From NCBI GenBank assembly GCA_013329045.1, contig DUKZ01000003.1, positions 1-48,760 of the forward strand: a stretch of 48,760 nucleotides of DNA, in the 5' to 3' direction. The DNA comes from Candidatus Woesearchaeota archaeon. Its GTDB lineage: Archaea; Nanobdellota; Nanobdellia; Woesearchaeales; UBA9989. Shown piece after piece: positions 16,694 to 25,116 of this stretch. Positions within the stretch are counted from its first letter, which is position 1. Each line of letters starts with the position of its first letter. The notes below the pieces were generated by a model. The model worked only from the letters and a program-made list of their open reading frames with translations. It searched no databases and was not told where the DNA came from. The position numbers and the translations under genes are program-made.

Positions 16694-17962
16694 TTATTCA
16701 CCAGATACTGATTGAAGACTAAGGTCTCTTAGAAGATCATTTCTCCTCGTGTACCTTCCCTTTGCCAATGGCAAGAGCTCATCGAATTGGGGAATGTCGT
16801 CAAAGCGCTCAACACCGCGCTTGAATGGAGGAGTTGAAATATAAATGGTTGCCACCATCTGCGCAAAACGGAGCGCTTCTGCAAGATTAAAATTATTATC
16901 CCTGAATTCATCCTCATGGCGGACAATATATGCTCCAAGACCGGTCTTCAAAGAATCACCGGCACCGACAAGATCAACACCTGCTATTGAGGCACAGGGA
17001 GACTCAATAAATACCGGAGGGATTCTTCTGTTTGTTGCAACGACTCCATCCCTCATGGAAACACCAAAGAGCCTTGGCATACCATCATCATATGTTTCAA
17101 GCAGGTAATCAAGGAAGGTACATGCATCCTGTTTGGATGAACCATCAAAAGGAACACCCCATGTCCCCATGATCCTTCTGGCTTCCGCTAGCGAGCATAC
17201 AAAAATATTCGTATGCCTGAGCGGCTCGTGAAGGAGGTCATACTCAGGGATATGCTCTCGTCTCTTCATCTGCTCATCAGAGCCGAACGTGTGGGTGTCC
17301 GTGATTGTGATGATGCCAAGGTCCTGCTGGAATGCGAGCAGGTCTGCTGCATTCGTGCCATTGTCCTTATCCCAGCCATCAGGGGAAAGGCCGATATAAC
17401 TGTTGTGAGCAACAACAGGATTGAGCAGAACAACTTTTTCACGGACTTCCCCATCATCACCCTGGAATAGTGCATTAGCGCGTGGAAAATACACAATTCC
17501 AGAGCGTTCTCCCTTGCCGCCAGTCATAATTGAAATGCCAATAGGATACCCGCAAGGGACAAGCCCATCTGTTTTCACACCAAGCTGGTCTAAGGACTCT
17601 CTGAAGAAACGAGCGAATGGATCCAACTCACTTAAGTAACCAATAACCCCGGTCTTCATCCCTAATCTTGAAGCAATAGGAACAATATTTCCTTGACCAC
17701 CAAGGTCGGCATAATTAAGATGATCTTCTGTTAGACCATACTGCCCAAGGCATTTTTCTCTAGAATAAACAAGCATTCCTGGAAGGACATCAAGATCTGG
17801 CATGGTAAGAGAAGGACCGCCTTTAATGTCAACAACTAACGTGTTTATGCCGGCATACTCCACTTGGCAGGCTCCTGCATCATCAATAATTATTTGTGCG
17901 GTTTCCGGCGTACAATGCCTTATTTCTTGTAATGCTGCAATTTGTCGTTCTCTTGATGCCAT
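16694..17962 (-). CDS. PfkB/ribokinase-family sugar kinase
   Basis: A 422-residue protein, longer than the usual 300-340. The C-terminal PfkB signature DLVGAGDSLKTG (about 330-341) contains the GAGD anion hole and catalytic Asp; an N-terminal LGGQGNIVPIASRLG (about 89-103) matches the first PfkB signature. It should phosphorylate a sugar or sugar-like alcohol with ATP. An N-terminal extension of about 40 residues and a tail after residue 385 are extra. The gene follows the dehydrogenase after 18 bp with an AGGAGGAT ribosome site. The substrate cannot be told from sequence. Confidence 0.85.
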   Translation of the reverse strand: MASRERQIAALQEIRHCTPETAQIIIDDAGACQVEYAGINTLVVDIKGGPSLTMPDLDVLPGMLVYSREKCLGQYGLTEDHLNYADLGGQGNIVPIASRLGMKTGVIGYLSELDPFARFFRESLDQLGVKTDGLVPCGYPIGISIMTGGKGERSGIVYFPRANALFQGDDGEVREKVVLLNPVVAHNSYIGLSPDGWDKDNGTNAADLLAFQQDLGIITITDTHTFGSDEQMKRREHIPEYDLLHEPLRHTNIFVCSLAEARRIMGTWGVPFDGSSKQDACTFLDYLLETYDDGMPRLFGVSMRDGVVATNRRIPPVFIESPCASIAGVDLVGAGDSLKTGLGAYIVRHEDEFRDNNFNLAEALRFAQMVATIYISTPPFKRGVERFDDIPQFDELLPLAKGRYTRRNDLLRDLSLQSVSGE

Positions 17963-17980
17963 GGTATCCTCCTGTTGGAA

Positions 17981-19048
17981 TTATGTTGTTTGAACATATG
18001 CTGGTGATGGGTGATAAGAAGGATCAAAGGGAACTCTCACTCGCCCACCGAGCTCTGAGGCACGATAAATGCCAAGAATGATCTCCACAGCTTTTCTTCC
18101 TTCACTTCCTGGAACAGGAAAAGGATCTCCTCTTGCCAAGGCTTCATACATTGCACGAAAATAGGCGATGTGATTTGTAATTGGAACGCGAGGAGAATCA
18201 TGGACAACATTTCGCGCCCTTTCTGCTGGAAACATGCTTACATGACTACAACCATCCCAGTGAGCTTGCTTAACAACTGCATCATCAATAACAACAAGCC
18301 CCTTTGCTCCATTTATACAGAATCGATCCGTCTTAGGGTTTTCATAACATGTCCCAGCAGAAATTTCTGCTGCTGCCCCATTCTCAAAAGTGATCTTGCC
18401 ATGCCCATAATCCTCTGCTTCAATGGATTTATGATAACGACGCTCTGCAGAGCCCCTTTCAATCGTCTTGAGAGGACTGCCAATGATCCATTGAAGGAGA
18501 TCAACATAGTGGACGGCTTGGTTCATCAAGGCACCGCCGCCATCCAAAGCTAATGTTCCATGCCAACTTTGATGATAATAGGAGGGCTCACGGAATAATT
18601 CCAGGTTGACAAATGCGCTCTGAATTTTTCCAAGCAAGCCCTGCTCAACAACCTCTTTTAATTTTCTGAAATGAGGATTAAAACGTTGCTGATACACAAC
18701 ACCGAGATTGACTCCATTTTCTTCACACACCCCGAGCACTTCATCAATGACGGACAAAGAAGTCTCTAAAGGCTTATCGCAAATGACATGCTTACCAGCT
18801 CTTGCGGCGGCCACCACCATCCCGCCATGCATACCGCTTGGCACTGTCACATGAACAACATCAAGTCCTGGATGAGCAAGGAATGCATCAAGATCAGTGT
18901 ATCCTGTTACTCCATCAAGGGGATCGATCTCTCTTTGGTCACACACTGCAACAACCCGAGCCAAACCCTGAAGGTGCTGGCTGAGAGTGGTATAATGCAT
19001 CTCTCTTCCTGCAAATCCAAATCCAATAATGCCAATGTTTGCTGTCAT
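17981..19048 (-). CDS. Gfo/Idh/MocA-family NAD(P)-dependent sugar dehydrogenase
   Basis: A 355-residue protein with the N-terminal dinucleotide fold (IGIIGFGFAGREMH, about 5-18) and the family's EKP-like motif as CDKPLETS (about 90-97), whose Lys contacts cofactor and substrate. GGGALMNQAVHYVDLLQW near 169-186 holds the conserved Asp/His of the catalytic region. Such enzymes oxidise a sugar or inositol hydroxyl. It overlaps the upstream isomerase gene (ATGA) and is followed by the PfkB kinase, forming an isomerase/epimerase-dehydrogenase-kinase pathway for a carbohydrate that remains unknown. Confidence 0.88.
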   Translation of the reverse strand: MTANIGIIGFGFAGREMHYTTLSQHLQGLARVVAVCDQREIDPLDGVTGYTDLDAFLAHPGLDVVHVTVPSGMHGGMVVAAARAGKHVICDKPLETSLSVIDEVLGVCEENGVNLGVVYQQRFNPHFRKLKEVVEQGLLGKIQSAFVNLELFREPSYYHQSWHGTLALDGGGALMNQAVHYVDLLQWIIGSPLKTIERGSAERRYHKSIEAEDYGHGKITFENGAAAEISAGTCYENPKTDRFCINGAKGLVVIDDAVVKQAHWDGCSHVSMFPAERARNVVHDSPRVPITNHIAYFRAMYEALARGDPFPVPGSEGRKAVEIILGIYRASELGGRVRVPFDPSYHPSPAYVQTT

Positions 19049-19998
19049 ATTCCAATATCCCGCTCACAAGTTCCCAGATATTCAAGGATCCTTTTGCAGT
19101 CATCCATATAAGAATCACCATGAAGCTTGAATGGCTCGATCGTAATTGGAGCAGCCCAACCCTTTTCAGCGATTGCCTCAAGAATTGGTTTGAAGTCCCT
19201 TTTTCCCAGTCCTGGGCCATAAAGATTGGGATCGTTCAAATGAATAACGAAAACACTTTTCCAATCCTCATCAGAGATTCTTCTTATTGTTCTTGCTACT
19301 GGCTTTCTTGATGCGGCCATTGCCTTGACGTCTAATGTCAAACCAAAAGTATCCTGCCCACCTATCATATCTACAAGCCGCAACCCCTGATTAAAAGTGT
19401 TGCAGAAATTTGTCTCTGCTGTTGATAATGGCTCCCACGCAATCCTTACCTGGCGAAGAGCAGCATGTTCAACAAGAATAACAACCCCCTCTTCCTGTCT
19501 ATCACTCACCCCAGAATTGAAAAAATGGGCAGCTCTCCTTAACCCCTCCTCGAAACCAACACCATCCGGTAATTGTCTTGATCCTGGAGAGCCATGGACA
19601 ACATATGTTCCACCAAGGCTATGACAATAGTCAAGAACTTGAGCATAATAATGAACAGTTTCCCTCAGTTTTTCTCCTTCAGAAAAAATACTTAATCCCT
19701 GATGTGGAGGCTCAACAAGGCCAAGAAATGAGAGAATCCAATGGAGGCCAGTTACTCCTGCTCTTGTTGTTCCTCCCATTTGCTGAACTGCCTGGATGGT
19801 TTGCAGAAAATCAGCAGACCCGCTTGCTAACGACGCCCCTTCAATAAACGGTGCATGCTCTACACCAGCATACCCAAGATCGGCCATTTCTCTAAGGATA
19901 ATTGGCAGAGGCTTGTAATCACCACGCTTATGTTCGATAGGTGTGCTTGGTGTTATTTTACCGCCAAATTCTGTTGCCATTACATAATCAAATCCCAT
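19045..19998 (-). CDS. Sugar phosphate isomerase/epimerase-like TIM-barrel protein
   Basis: A 317-residue protein of the xylose isomerase-like/AP endonuclease 2 TIM-barrel superfamily. Visible landmarks are GYAGVEHAPFIEG near 40, VVHGSPGSRQLPDG near 134 (barrel strand with His), and LTLDVKAMAAS plus FVIHLNDPNLYG, where strand-end Asp/His normally bind a divalent metal. IEPFK near 288 carries the usual C-terminal Glu. First gene of the sugar operon, preceded by a GGGGGTGA ribosome site and a TATA element that may also serve the divergent U32 gene. Confidence 0.8.
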   Translation of the reverse strand: MGFDYVMATEFGGKITPSTPIEHKRGDYKPLPIILREMADLGYAGVEHAPFIEGASLASGSADFLQTIQAVQQMGGTTRAGVTGLHWILSFLGLVEPPHQGLSIFSEGEKLRETVHYYAQVLDYCHSLGGTYVVHGSPGSRQLPDGVGFEEGLRRAAHFFNSGVSDRQEEGVVILVEHAALRQVRIAWEPLSTAETNFCNTFNQGLRLVDMIGGQDTFGLTLDVKAMAASRKPVARTIRRISDEDWKSVFVIHLNDPNLYGPGLGKRDFKPILEAIAEKGWAAPITIEPFKLHGDSYMDDCKRILEYLGTCERDIGI

Positions 19999-20040
19999 GT
20001 TGACTCACCCCCCCCTCACTGCGGGCACTATCCTCTCGGT

Positions 20041-20053
20041 CTTTAAAAATCTT
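20041..20053. promoter_or_regulatory. Near-palindromic TATA shared by divergent genes
   Basis: CTTTAAAAATCTT reads as a good TATA element on both strands and is the only one in the 91-bp gap between the sugar operon (start 19998) and the U32 gene (start 20090). It leaves leaders of about 20 nt on each side, so one site may direct both transcripts. Confidence 0.4.
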
Positions 20054-20089
20054 GTGGAAAATTCTACTCCTTAATAGTAACATTATCTG

Positions 20090-21361
20090 ATGAAAACCAT
20101 TAAAAGAGCGGGAATCTTTTTCTCTCCCATGGCAAAGATCATGGCACCAGCAGGGACTTTTGAGTCCTTACAGGCAGCAATCCAGGCAGGAGCAGACAGC
20201 GTTTATTTTGGCGTTGGAAAGCTGAATATGCGGGCGAGGGCAGCAAAAACATTTACACCAAAGAACCTCCCTGCCATTGTAAAGATATGCAGGGAAAAAC
20301 AGGTGGAAACATATCTTACGGTCAATACGATTATTTATGACGATGATGCTTCTGAGATGAAAAAACTTATTGATACAGCAAAAAAAGCTGGAGTGAGTGC
20401 TCTTATCTGCTGTGATAGTGCAGTGATGAAGTATGCAAAACAAAAGGGCATTCCTGTGCACCTTTCCACTCAGGCAAATGTTTCAAACATCGAAGCGGTG
20501 GCATTTTATGCTCACTATGCGGATGTGGTGGTATTAGCAAGAGAGCTTTCATTGCAGCAGATAAGGAATATATGCAGTGAGATTAAGAAACGAAGGATAA
20601 AAGGCCCGTCTGGCAAGCTCGTTCAAATTGAAGTGTTTGTGCATGGAGCGCTCTGTGTTTCAATCTCGGGAAAATGTTATATGAGCCTTGCATTGTATAA
20701 TTCTTCAGCGAACCGAGGAGCATGTTTGCATACATGCAGAAGGAAATACCGGGTTTTTGAGGAAGAGACAGGACATGAGCTTGTTATTGATAATAATTAT
20801 GTCATGTCACCAAAAGACCTTTGTACTATAGGAATGATCGACAAGCTCATTGATGCAGGTGTGGAGGTGCTCAAGATAGAGGGAAGAGGAAGATCACCTG
20901 AATATGTCTCTACAACAGTCAAGTGTTACAAAGAAGCGGTTTTAGCTGTTGAAGAAGGAACATACACAAAGCAAAAAATAAGAAAATGGGAAACAGAACT
21001 TTCCACAGTCTTCAACAGAGGCTTTTGGAAAAACGGCTATTACCTTGGGAAAAAGCTTGGAGAATGGGCAGAGGGGGAAGGATCAAACGCGACGATGCGA
21101 AAAGAGCACGTGGGAAGGGTCATTCATTTCTGGCCAAAAAAGATGATTGCAGAGTTCTGCTTAGAATCAGGCATGGTCAGGACAGGGGATTGTTATCTTG
21201 TCATCGGCCCGACAACAGGCGTAGTTAAGGGAATCGTCTCACGGATCATCCGTAATGAAAAAGAAGTCCAAGAGATTGGAAAAGGAAAAACATTCACGAT
21301 GAAGATCTCTGAGAAAGTAAGAGTGAATGATGCACTCTATCTTCTCGTCGAAAAGAGATGA
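20090..21361 (+). CDS. U32 peptidase-family protein, probable tRNA-hydroxylation type
   Basis: A 423-residue protein. It starts the family core with KIMAPAGTFESLQAAIQAGAD and carries the U32 signature EVFVHGALCVSISGKCYMS at about 180-198, including the conserved cysteines, with further Cys in GACLHTCRRKY (possible Fe-S ligands). A C-terminal beta-barrel domain of about 80 residues follows. TrhP/YegQ members hydroxylate tRNA wobble uridine; others act on ubiquinone synthesis or as collagenases. An internal ATG at 20129 (MAKIMAPAG) fits typical family N-termini better than 20090, so the first 13 residues are uncertain. Confidence 0.85.
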   Translation: MKTIKRAGIFFSPMAKIMAPAGTFESLQAAIQAGADSVYFGVGKLNMRARAAKTFTPKNLPAIVKICREKQVETYLTVNTIIYDDDASEMKKLIDTAKKAGVSALICCDSAVMKYAKQKGIPVHLSTQANVSNIEAVAFYAHYADVVVLARELSLQQIRNICSEIKKRRIKGPSGKLVQIEVFVHGALCVSISGKCYMSLALYNSSANRGACLHTCRRKYRVFEEETGHELVIDNNYVMSPKDLCTIGMIDKLIDAGVEVLKIEGRGRSPEYVSTTVKCYKEAVLAVEEGTYTKQKIRKWETELSTVFNRGFWKNGYYLGKKLGEWAEGEGSNATMRKEHVGRVIHFWPKKMIAEFCLESGMVRTGDCYLVIGPTTGVVKGIVSRIIRNEKEVQEIGKGKTFTMKISEKVRVNDALYLLVEKR

Positions 21362-21372
21362 GCGGCCAATGA

Positions 21373-22122
21373 TCAACCAACTACCAATAATGCCATCATC
21401 ACAAACACGCCAAGGGCGAAGGTGACAACCTGCATGAAAGACTTTTGCAATTTGACCTCCTTATGCAGCTCAGGTATCAGGTCTGCCCCTGCGATATAGA
21501 TAAAGTTTCCAGCTGCAAAGGCAAGGAAGTAGACAACAATGCCCTCTATCCTTGCACCAATGATCAATGCGAGGAGGGTGCCAATAACAGCTGTTAGCGC
21601 AGTCAAGAAATTGACCAGCAACGCCTTCTTCCTTGAAAAACCGCCATGAATGAGCACCCCATAATCTGCAATCTCCTGGGGGATCTCATGAAGAATGACA
21701 GCAGTGGTCGTTGCCAGGCCCACTGGAAGGCTTGCCAGGTATGATGCACCAATGATAAGACCGTCGATGAGGTTATGGAACGCATCACCCCATAGATTCA
21801 TCAGCGCAAAAGGATGATGGTGCTCTTTTGTAATTGGCATGTGGCAATGGCGCCAATGGATAACCTTCTCGACTATGAATGAAAAGCCAATCCCAAAGAG
21901 AACAACGAGTGAAATTTCTTTTGTGAATCCGAATTCGCTTGTCGCTTCAGGGAGCATGTGCAGGAAGGCATCACCGAACATTGCCCCCGCAGAAAAGCTG
22001 ATCATATAGATCAGGATATCCTTCAATCGCTCCGCCTTCATGCCAAGGAAGATGATGCCGACGATCGAGACAAGGCTGACGAGCAGGACACTAATGAGTG
22101 CAAGGATTGCAGCGCTTAGCAT
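21373..22122 (-). CDS. ZIP-family metal transporter
   Basis: A 249-residue membrane protein with about eight hydrophobic segments. The two metal-binding helices are clear: HNLIDGLIIGASY (about 115-127) and HEIPQEIADYGVLIHGG (about 145-161), which hold the His/Asn/Glu ligands of the binuclear site. The cytoplasmic loop between TM3 and TM4 is short and His-rich (HWRHCHMPITKEHHH), typical for Zn2+/Fe2+ importers. A TATA-like CTTTTATAGC lies about 25-35 bp upstream on the minus strand. Confidence 0.92.
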   Translation of the reverse strand: MLSAAILALISVLLVSLVSIVGIIFLGMKAERLKDILIYMISFSAGAMFGDAFLHMLPEATSEFGFTKEISLVVLFGIGFSFIVEKVIHWRHCHMPITKEHHHPFALMNLWGDAFHNLIDGLIIGASYLASLPVGLATTTAVILHEIPQEIADYGVLIHGGFSRKKALLVNFLTALTAVIGTLLALIIGARIEGIVVYFLAFAAGNFIYIAGADLIPELHKEVKLQKSFMQVVTFALGVFVMMALLVVG

Positions 22123-22214
22123 AACTTCTCAAGAGGGGCATTTGCTATAAAAGGTTATCGGCTATCTTATCAACTTGTGCTCGGCCATGACATAGGTCAC
22201 AGCAGAATACAGAA

Positions 22215-23243
22215 TTATCCTATCACAAACATCGCTATGATGTAGATACTGTATAATCCAAGAAGGATAGCCCCCTCAGCTCTCGTGATCTTCCAGCCCT
22301 TCTTGATAAAGTAGAGGAGGAGAAAAGAAAAGGCGATCATGACCAAAAAAAGACTGTAAATCTCTGAGAGAGGAACAATGATGGGGCGGATCATTGCACT
22401 CATGCCCATGATCAATGCAATATTTGCGATATTCGAGCCGATGATGTTGCCAAGGAGCATATCACCAAATTTCTTTCTGGCAGCAGCAATGCTGACGGCA
22501 AGCTCTGGCAATGAGGTGCCAATAGCGACAAGAGAGAGGCCGATCACATGCTTTGAAATGTGCGCAGCCTCTGCCAGCCAGACTGACTGCTCGACGAGGA
22601 ACTTTGCCCCAAGGATGATTGCCGCGCCGCTGATGATGATAAACAGAACATCGATGAGCAGCTCGCGCTCAAGCGAGAGCATCTTTTGGCGCTTTTGCCC
22701 CCTCCTGATGTTCTTTACCATCGCATCCTTGAGCGTGATGATATGCTGGAGACGGAAAAAATAGATGATGAATTCCCTGAAATGATATTCTTGCCTTGCA
22801 TCCTTTGACTCGATCAGGAACATCACATATGCAAGGTAGAGGAAGATAAAAAAGAGCCCTGCCCAAAAGGAGATGATGCCAAGGAGGGCAAAGATTGCCG
22901 CCAGCAAAGAAATGAAGAGCATGATATATCCATCACGCTTGAGCATGTCAACATGAGTAGTGATGACTGCAATTGTCGCAGAAAGACCGACGATGAGACC
23001 GATATTCGCGATATTGCTGCCAACAATGTTACCAATAATGATTGCCGGCTCGTTTTTTATGCTGGCAATGACTGAAGATGCCATCTCTGGAATAGATGTG
23101 CCAACTGCCACGAGCGTTAGCCCAATGACAAACTCAGAAATCCCAAGCGCTTTTGCGATCCGAGAGGCCCGCTCAACGAATACATCAGACCCTTTGACGA
23201 GAAGGACGAGGCCGATGAGGAGGAGGAGGATGTTGATGAACAT
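22215..23243 (-). CDS. CaCA-family Na+/Ca2+ exchanger (YrbG type)
   Basis: A 342-residue protein with the two inverted alpha repeats of cation/Ca2+ exchangers: GTSIPEMASSVIASIK with GNIVGSNIANIGL (about 49-85), and GTSLPELAVSIAAARK with GNIIGSNIANIAL (about 242-280). About ten hydrophobic segments are joined by a basic central cytoplasmic loop (KNIRRGQKRQKM). The Glu and Asn/Ser residues of both repeats are intact, so exchange activity is likely. TATA (GATTTAAAAGC, minus) lies about 23-33 bp upstream. Confidence 0.93.
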   Translation of the reverse strand: MFINILLLLIGLVLLVKGSDVFVERASRIAKALGISEFVIGLTLVAVGTSIPEMASSVIASIKNEPAIIIGNIVGSNIANIGLIVGLSATIAVITTHVDMLKRDGYIMLFISLLAAIFALLGIISFWAGLFFIFLYLAYVMFLIESKDARQEYHFREFIIYFFRLQHIITLKDAMVKNIRRGQKRQKMLSLERELLIDVLFIIISGAAIILGAKFLVEQSVWLAEAAHISKHVIGLSLVAIGTSLPELAVSIAAARKKFGDMLLGNIIGSNIANIALIMGMSAMIRPIIVPLSEIYSLFLVMIAFSFLLLYFIKKGWKITRAEGAILLGLYSIYIIAMFVIG

Positions 23244-23351
23244 AAAAACCCCATGGGCTATAGCTTTTAAATCTTTTTGTTCTCTTGGTTCTCTCCCTTA
23301 CACCAATCAAATCAACAATACCTTTAAAATACCCGCTTTGTTCTCTTTCTT

Positions 23352-24389
23352 ATGCTCACAAAAGAAGCAAAGGATGAACTGACAAAGCAGCAATACCGGA
23401 TTATCGGGGATCATTCTGCTGTGAAGATATGCCGCTGGACAAAGAATATGCTGACAAAGAAAGGCGGCTGCTACAAGCTGAAATTCTACGGAATACAAAG
23501 CCATCAATGCATGCAGATGACAACATCTATTAGCTGCGCCAACCGGTGCGTCTTTTGCTGGAGAGGATATAAAGCCCCGGTCTCCAAAGAATGGAAATGG
23601 GAAATAGACGATCCTGAGATGATTATTAAGGGTTCTCTTGAGCAGCACAGGAAACTGCTCGAAGGATACGGCGGGAATGAGAAAGCCAGCAAAAAAGCAT
23701 ACGAGCAATCAAAGCATGTCCAGCATGTTGCGTTATCATTGACAGGAGAGCCCATCACGTATCCACGGATGAATGAGATGATCAAGCTCTTTGACCAGCG
23801 AGGGATCTCAACCTTCATGGTAACAAATGCGCAATATCCAGAGCAAATCAGGGACCTTCTGCCCGTGACCCAATTATATGTCAGCCTGGATGCGCCAACC
23901 AAAAATTTGCTAAAAAAGGTTGATGTGCCGCTGTTCTCTGACTATTATGAACGGCTGCTCTTGAGCCTTGATTATCTTGCAAAGAAAAAACAAAGAACAT
24001 GCATCAGACTGACCATGATCCGGGACATCAACATGGGCGAGCATGAAAGGTATGCAGAGCTCATCAACAGAGGCAGCCCAGACTTCATCGAGATTAAGGC
24101 ATATATGTTCGTTGGCTCATCCCGGGAAAGGCTTGAAATGAGCAACATGCCCACACATAAAGAGGTCATCTCATTTAGCAAGGAACTCCTGGAGCATCTC
24201 CCATGGTATGACTATGTGACAGACCATGTGCCATCCAGGGTATGCCTTCTTGCAAAGAAAACGTTAAAAAGAAACGGCAAATGGCATACCTGGATTGATT
24301 TTCCACGATACCAGGAACTGGCCCTTGCAGGCAAAGAATTTTTAACGGAAGACTACCTAAAACAAACACCAGGTGAAACAAATGAGTGA
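23352..24389 (+). CDS. taw1: 4-demethylwyosine synthase (radical SAM)
   Basis: A 345-residue enzyme that makes the tricyclic base at G37 of tRNA-Phe from N1-methylguanosine and pyruvate. The radical SAM cluster motif CANRCVFC is at about 62-69. Three further cysteines at 27, 40 and 53, spaced by 13 as in the Methanocaldococcus enzyme (26, 39, 52), are ligands for the second [4Fe-4S] cluster. Archaea-specific among prokaryotes as far as known, it supports an archaeal host. TATA (CTTTAAAATAC) is about 25-35 bp before the ATG. The next gene overlaps by 8 bp. Confidence 0.95.
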   Translation: MLTKEAKDELTKQQYRIIGDHSAVKICRWTKNMLTKKGGCYKLKFYGIQSHQCMQMTTSISCANRCVFCWRGYKAPVSKEWKWEIDDPEMIIKGSLEQHRKLLEGYGGNEKASKKAYEQSKHVQHVALSLTGEPITYPRMNEMIKLFDQRGISTFMVTNAQYPEQIRDLLPVTQLYVSLDAPTKNLLKKVDVPLFSDYYERLLLSLDYLAKKKQRTCIRLTMIRDINMGEHERYAELINRGSPDFIEIKAYMFVGSSRERLEMSNMPTHKEVISFSKELLEHLPWYDYVTDHVPSRVCLLAKKTLKRNGKWHTWIDFPRYQELALAGKEFLTEDYLKQTPGETNE

Positions 24390-25116
24390 ACATGTGACAA
24401 AACATTATCCGAATGCTGTTAGCTTTGACCACTTCTTTTCCATGATCGATGATCAACTCAGGGGAGCTGGGTTTTCTCCAGCACATGCTGTCATTGGGAT
24501 CAAGCAATGCAGGGATGATTGTAATTATACCCTTCGCCAATATATCTTTGAGAGATATGGCACCCCGGGATATTTTTCCCTTGAAGTCCTTGCAGGATTG
24601 CCTTCCCCCGGAAAAACAGCATATGCCGCATTGGCCCATCACCTGAAAGATGCAGCAGGACAAGGACCCTTAATCCTCCTTGATTTTGCGCATATCGGGT
24701 TTGACCCGACAGGAACCCTGGGAAAAGTTGCCCGGCATGGCAGGAAAAATCCTGGTGCAAACTGCGGAGCGCTCGTTGGCTATGTGCATGCGATGATGAA
24801 GGAAAGCTATACCATTGATGACGCCTTTCCTGCAGACAAAGATCCAGAAATGAACAAGCTTGCTCGTTTGCTGGAGCCATATGAGCAGGATATCAAGACT
24901 GCTGGAACAAAAAGCTTTGAAGAAGCACTCAAGGCCGCAACGATCAAGGCGTGGGAGATATCACGAAAGATACAGCTCGGAGACATTCTTTCTGTCAAAG
25001 GAGAACTGCATGGCCACCCCGTCATTCTTGCTGGAGGCATCCATGTGAACACTTCCCCACCTGAACAAGAAGATCTGATTGTTCCCTTCGGAGAGATTGT
25101 GCTCCTTCATGAATGA
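24382..25116 (+). CDS. LCIB/C-type (theta-class) carbonic anhydrase
   Basis: A 244-residue protein resembling the LCIB family known from algae and some prokaryotes. Candidate Zn ligands are Cys43 (KQCRDD), His104 (FAHIGFD) and Cys128 (GANCGALVG), and Arg44/Asp45 match the family's catalytic Asp-Arg pair; LAGLPSPGKTAYAALAHH at about 70-87 is the other conserved block. The expected reaction is CO2 hydration to bicarbonate. I chose the ATG at 24382 over a GTG at 24373. It overlaps taw1 by 8 bp (translational coupling) and its 3' end overlaps the convergent HD gene by 10 bp. Family call is from motif memory. Confidence 0.75.
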   Translation: MSEHVTKHYPNAVSFDHFFSMIDDQLRGAGFSPAHAVIGIKQCRDDCNYTLRQYIFERYGTPGYFSLEVLAGLPSPGKTAYAALAHHLKDAAGQGPLILLDFAHIGFDPTGTLGKVARHGRKNPGANCGALVGYVHAMMKESYTIDDAFPADKDPEMNKLARLLEPYEQDIKTAGTKSFEEALKAATIKAWEISRKIQLGDILSVKGELHGHPVILAGGIHVNTSPPEQEDLIVPFGEIVLLHE

